A stretch of DNA of 7,203 nucleotides from Alkanindiges sp. (GTDB lineage Bacteria; Pseudomonadota; Gammaproteobacteria; Pseudomonadales; Moraxellaceae). Every line of letters begins with the position of its first letter. Position 1 is the stretch's first letter. The notes below the pieces were generated by a model that saw only the letters and a list, made by a program, of their open reading frames with translations, had not been told where the DNA came from and searched no databases. The stretch is from the NCBI GenBank assembly GCA_030152125.1, contig JASLIR010000205.1, positions 1 to 7,203 on the forward strand, read 5' to 3'. This document shows, one piece after another, positions 6,531-7,203 of the stretch. The position numbers and the translations under genes were made by a program.

Positions 6531-7106
6531 ATGAGACTGGCCAAACCCGCAATTGCACCCGGTATCCAGTTGCACGACAGCAATGGAAAGCTGATTGAGA
6601 TTACGCCCGGTCAGCGTACCCTGCTGGCCTTTTTCCGCGATACCAACTGCCCGTTTTGTAACTTCAGGGTATTCCAGTTAACCCAGCGCCATAAACAGCT
6701 GGCCGCCTCCGGGCTGGAAGTAATAGCCTTCTTTTCTTCCTCGCAGGAAGATGTGGCACATTTTGTCAGCATTCGCCCGCGCCCGTTTGCCGTGGTGGCC
6801 GACCCTGAAAATATCGCCTACAAAGCCTATGGTATCGAGCATTCGGCCCCACGCTCTGCGCTGGGTGTGCTAAAGCGCTTTCGCATGTGGATTCTGGGTT
6901 TCAGGATACTGGGATGGGAAGGCACCATCAAAAACCTGAAAAACCCCAGCGACATTATGCCGGCCGATTTTTTAATTGATGAGCATGGCCGCATTGTGGA
7001 CACCTACTATGGGGTAGATGCAGGCGACCATATTCCTTTTGAGCGTATTGAGGAGTTTTTAGGCATTAGCAAGAGTAAGCAGGCGGAACAGGTTGGCGCT
7101 GTTTAA
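6531..7106 (+). CDS. Peroxiredoxin-like thioredoxin-fold protein (AhpC/TSA superfamily)
   Basis: From ATG 6531 the protein has 191 residues. It has no signal peptide, so it is probably cytoplasmic. The fold follows the AhpC/TSA pattern: an IAPGIQLHDSNGK opening (8-20), the active-site strand and helix LLAFFRDTNCPFCNFRVFQL (31-50), then LEVIAFFSSSQEDV (62-75), the FAVVADPENIAYKAYGI segment (86-102) and FLIDEHGRIVDTYYG (147-161). Cys40 and Cys43 form a CPFC pair. Typical peroxiredoxins have P-x-x-x-T-x-x-C; here the stretch is FFRDTNCPFC, like the Prx-like group with FRG-x-WCPFC motifs. Cys40 is the likely reactive residue and Cys43 its resolving partner. I infer thiol peroxidase or disulfide reductase activity, perhaps in oxidative-stress defence; electron donor and substrate are unknown. 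A basic, aromatic insert at about 113-129 (LKRFRMWILGFRILGWE) sits between the core strands. No co-transcribed neighbour is visible and no terminator follows within the window. Confidence 0.9.
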   Translation: MRLAKPAIAPGIQLHDSNGKLIEITPGQRTLLAFFRDTNCPFCNFRVFQLTQRHKQLAASGLEVIAFFSSSQEDVAHFVSIRPRPFAVVADPENIAYKAYGIEHSAPRSALGVLKRFRMWILGFRILGWEGTIKNLKNPSDIMPADFLIDEHGRIVDTYYGVDAGDHIPFERIEEFLGISKSKQAEQVGAV

Positions 7107-7203
7107 GTTTAATTTTCTTTCAGATTATTAAAAGTTTATATTAGGATATATTGAGCGTTAGTTAAAACCATATCACAGGTTTATGCTTTCAGGGTGAAGG
7201 GAA

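Noticed and set aside
7107..7203. Possible start of a further gene; the window ends with purine-rich AGGGTGAAGGGAA.
   Set aside because: The last bases could be a ribosome site, but no start codon or frame is included, so nothing can be called. No terminator is visible either.

Overview
The window looks like chromosomal DNA of a proteobacterium, most likely a gammaproteobacterium. The reasons are the Sec-type exported proteins, an AraC regulator of the GadX/YbcM style, a YbcL-type PEBP protein and ordinary Shine-Dalgarno sites. I cannot name the genus. Base composition looks moderate but was not computed. There are no rRNA or tRNA genes, transposases, CRISPR arrays or phage structural genes.

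Layout from left to right: (1) 49-474, minus strand, a small exported protein rich in His, Met and Cys, probably metal-binding. (2) 491-524, a strong minus-strand terminator that ends the next gene's transcript and lies only 19 nt before the start of gene 1. (3) 636-2957, minus strand, a 773-residue subtilisin-family (S8) protease with an intact Asp/His/Ser triad, a long basic N-terminal region and an acidic Ala-rich tail. (4) 2958-3280, a divergent AT-rich regulatory gap with a 7-7-7 inverted repeat. (5) 3281-4534, plus strand, an exported PstS-like substrate-binding protein with no transporter genes beside it. (6) 4556-4607, a bidirectional terminator between convergent genes. (7) 6145 down to 4640, minus strand, a two-gene unit made of a periplasmic PEBP/YbcL-like protein followed 27 nt later by an AraC-family regulator. 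(8) 6146-6530, a second divergent gap with alternative hairpins and a short palindrome. (9) 6531-7106, plus strand, a peroxiredoxin-like thioredoxin-fold protein with a CPFC motif. The last 97 bases hold no recognisable gene.

The genes do not form one pathway. At least four of the six products act, or probably act, in the cell envelope or outside the cell (metal binding, phosphate-type ligand binding, PEBP, possibly the protease). The most suggestive links are the PEBP-AraC pair, which has the same gene types and order as ybcL-ybcM of the E. coli DLP12 prophage, and the unusual protease. I see no convincing evidence of a wholly new multi-gene system. The best leads are the charge-polarised subtilase with an apparent Asn-to-Gln change in its oxyanion hole, the PEBP-regulator pair, and the terminator placed directly before the metal-binding-type gene.
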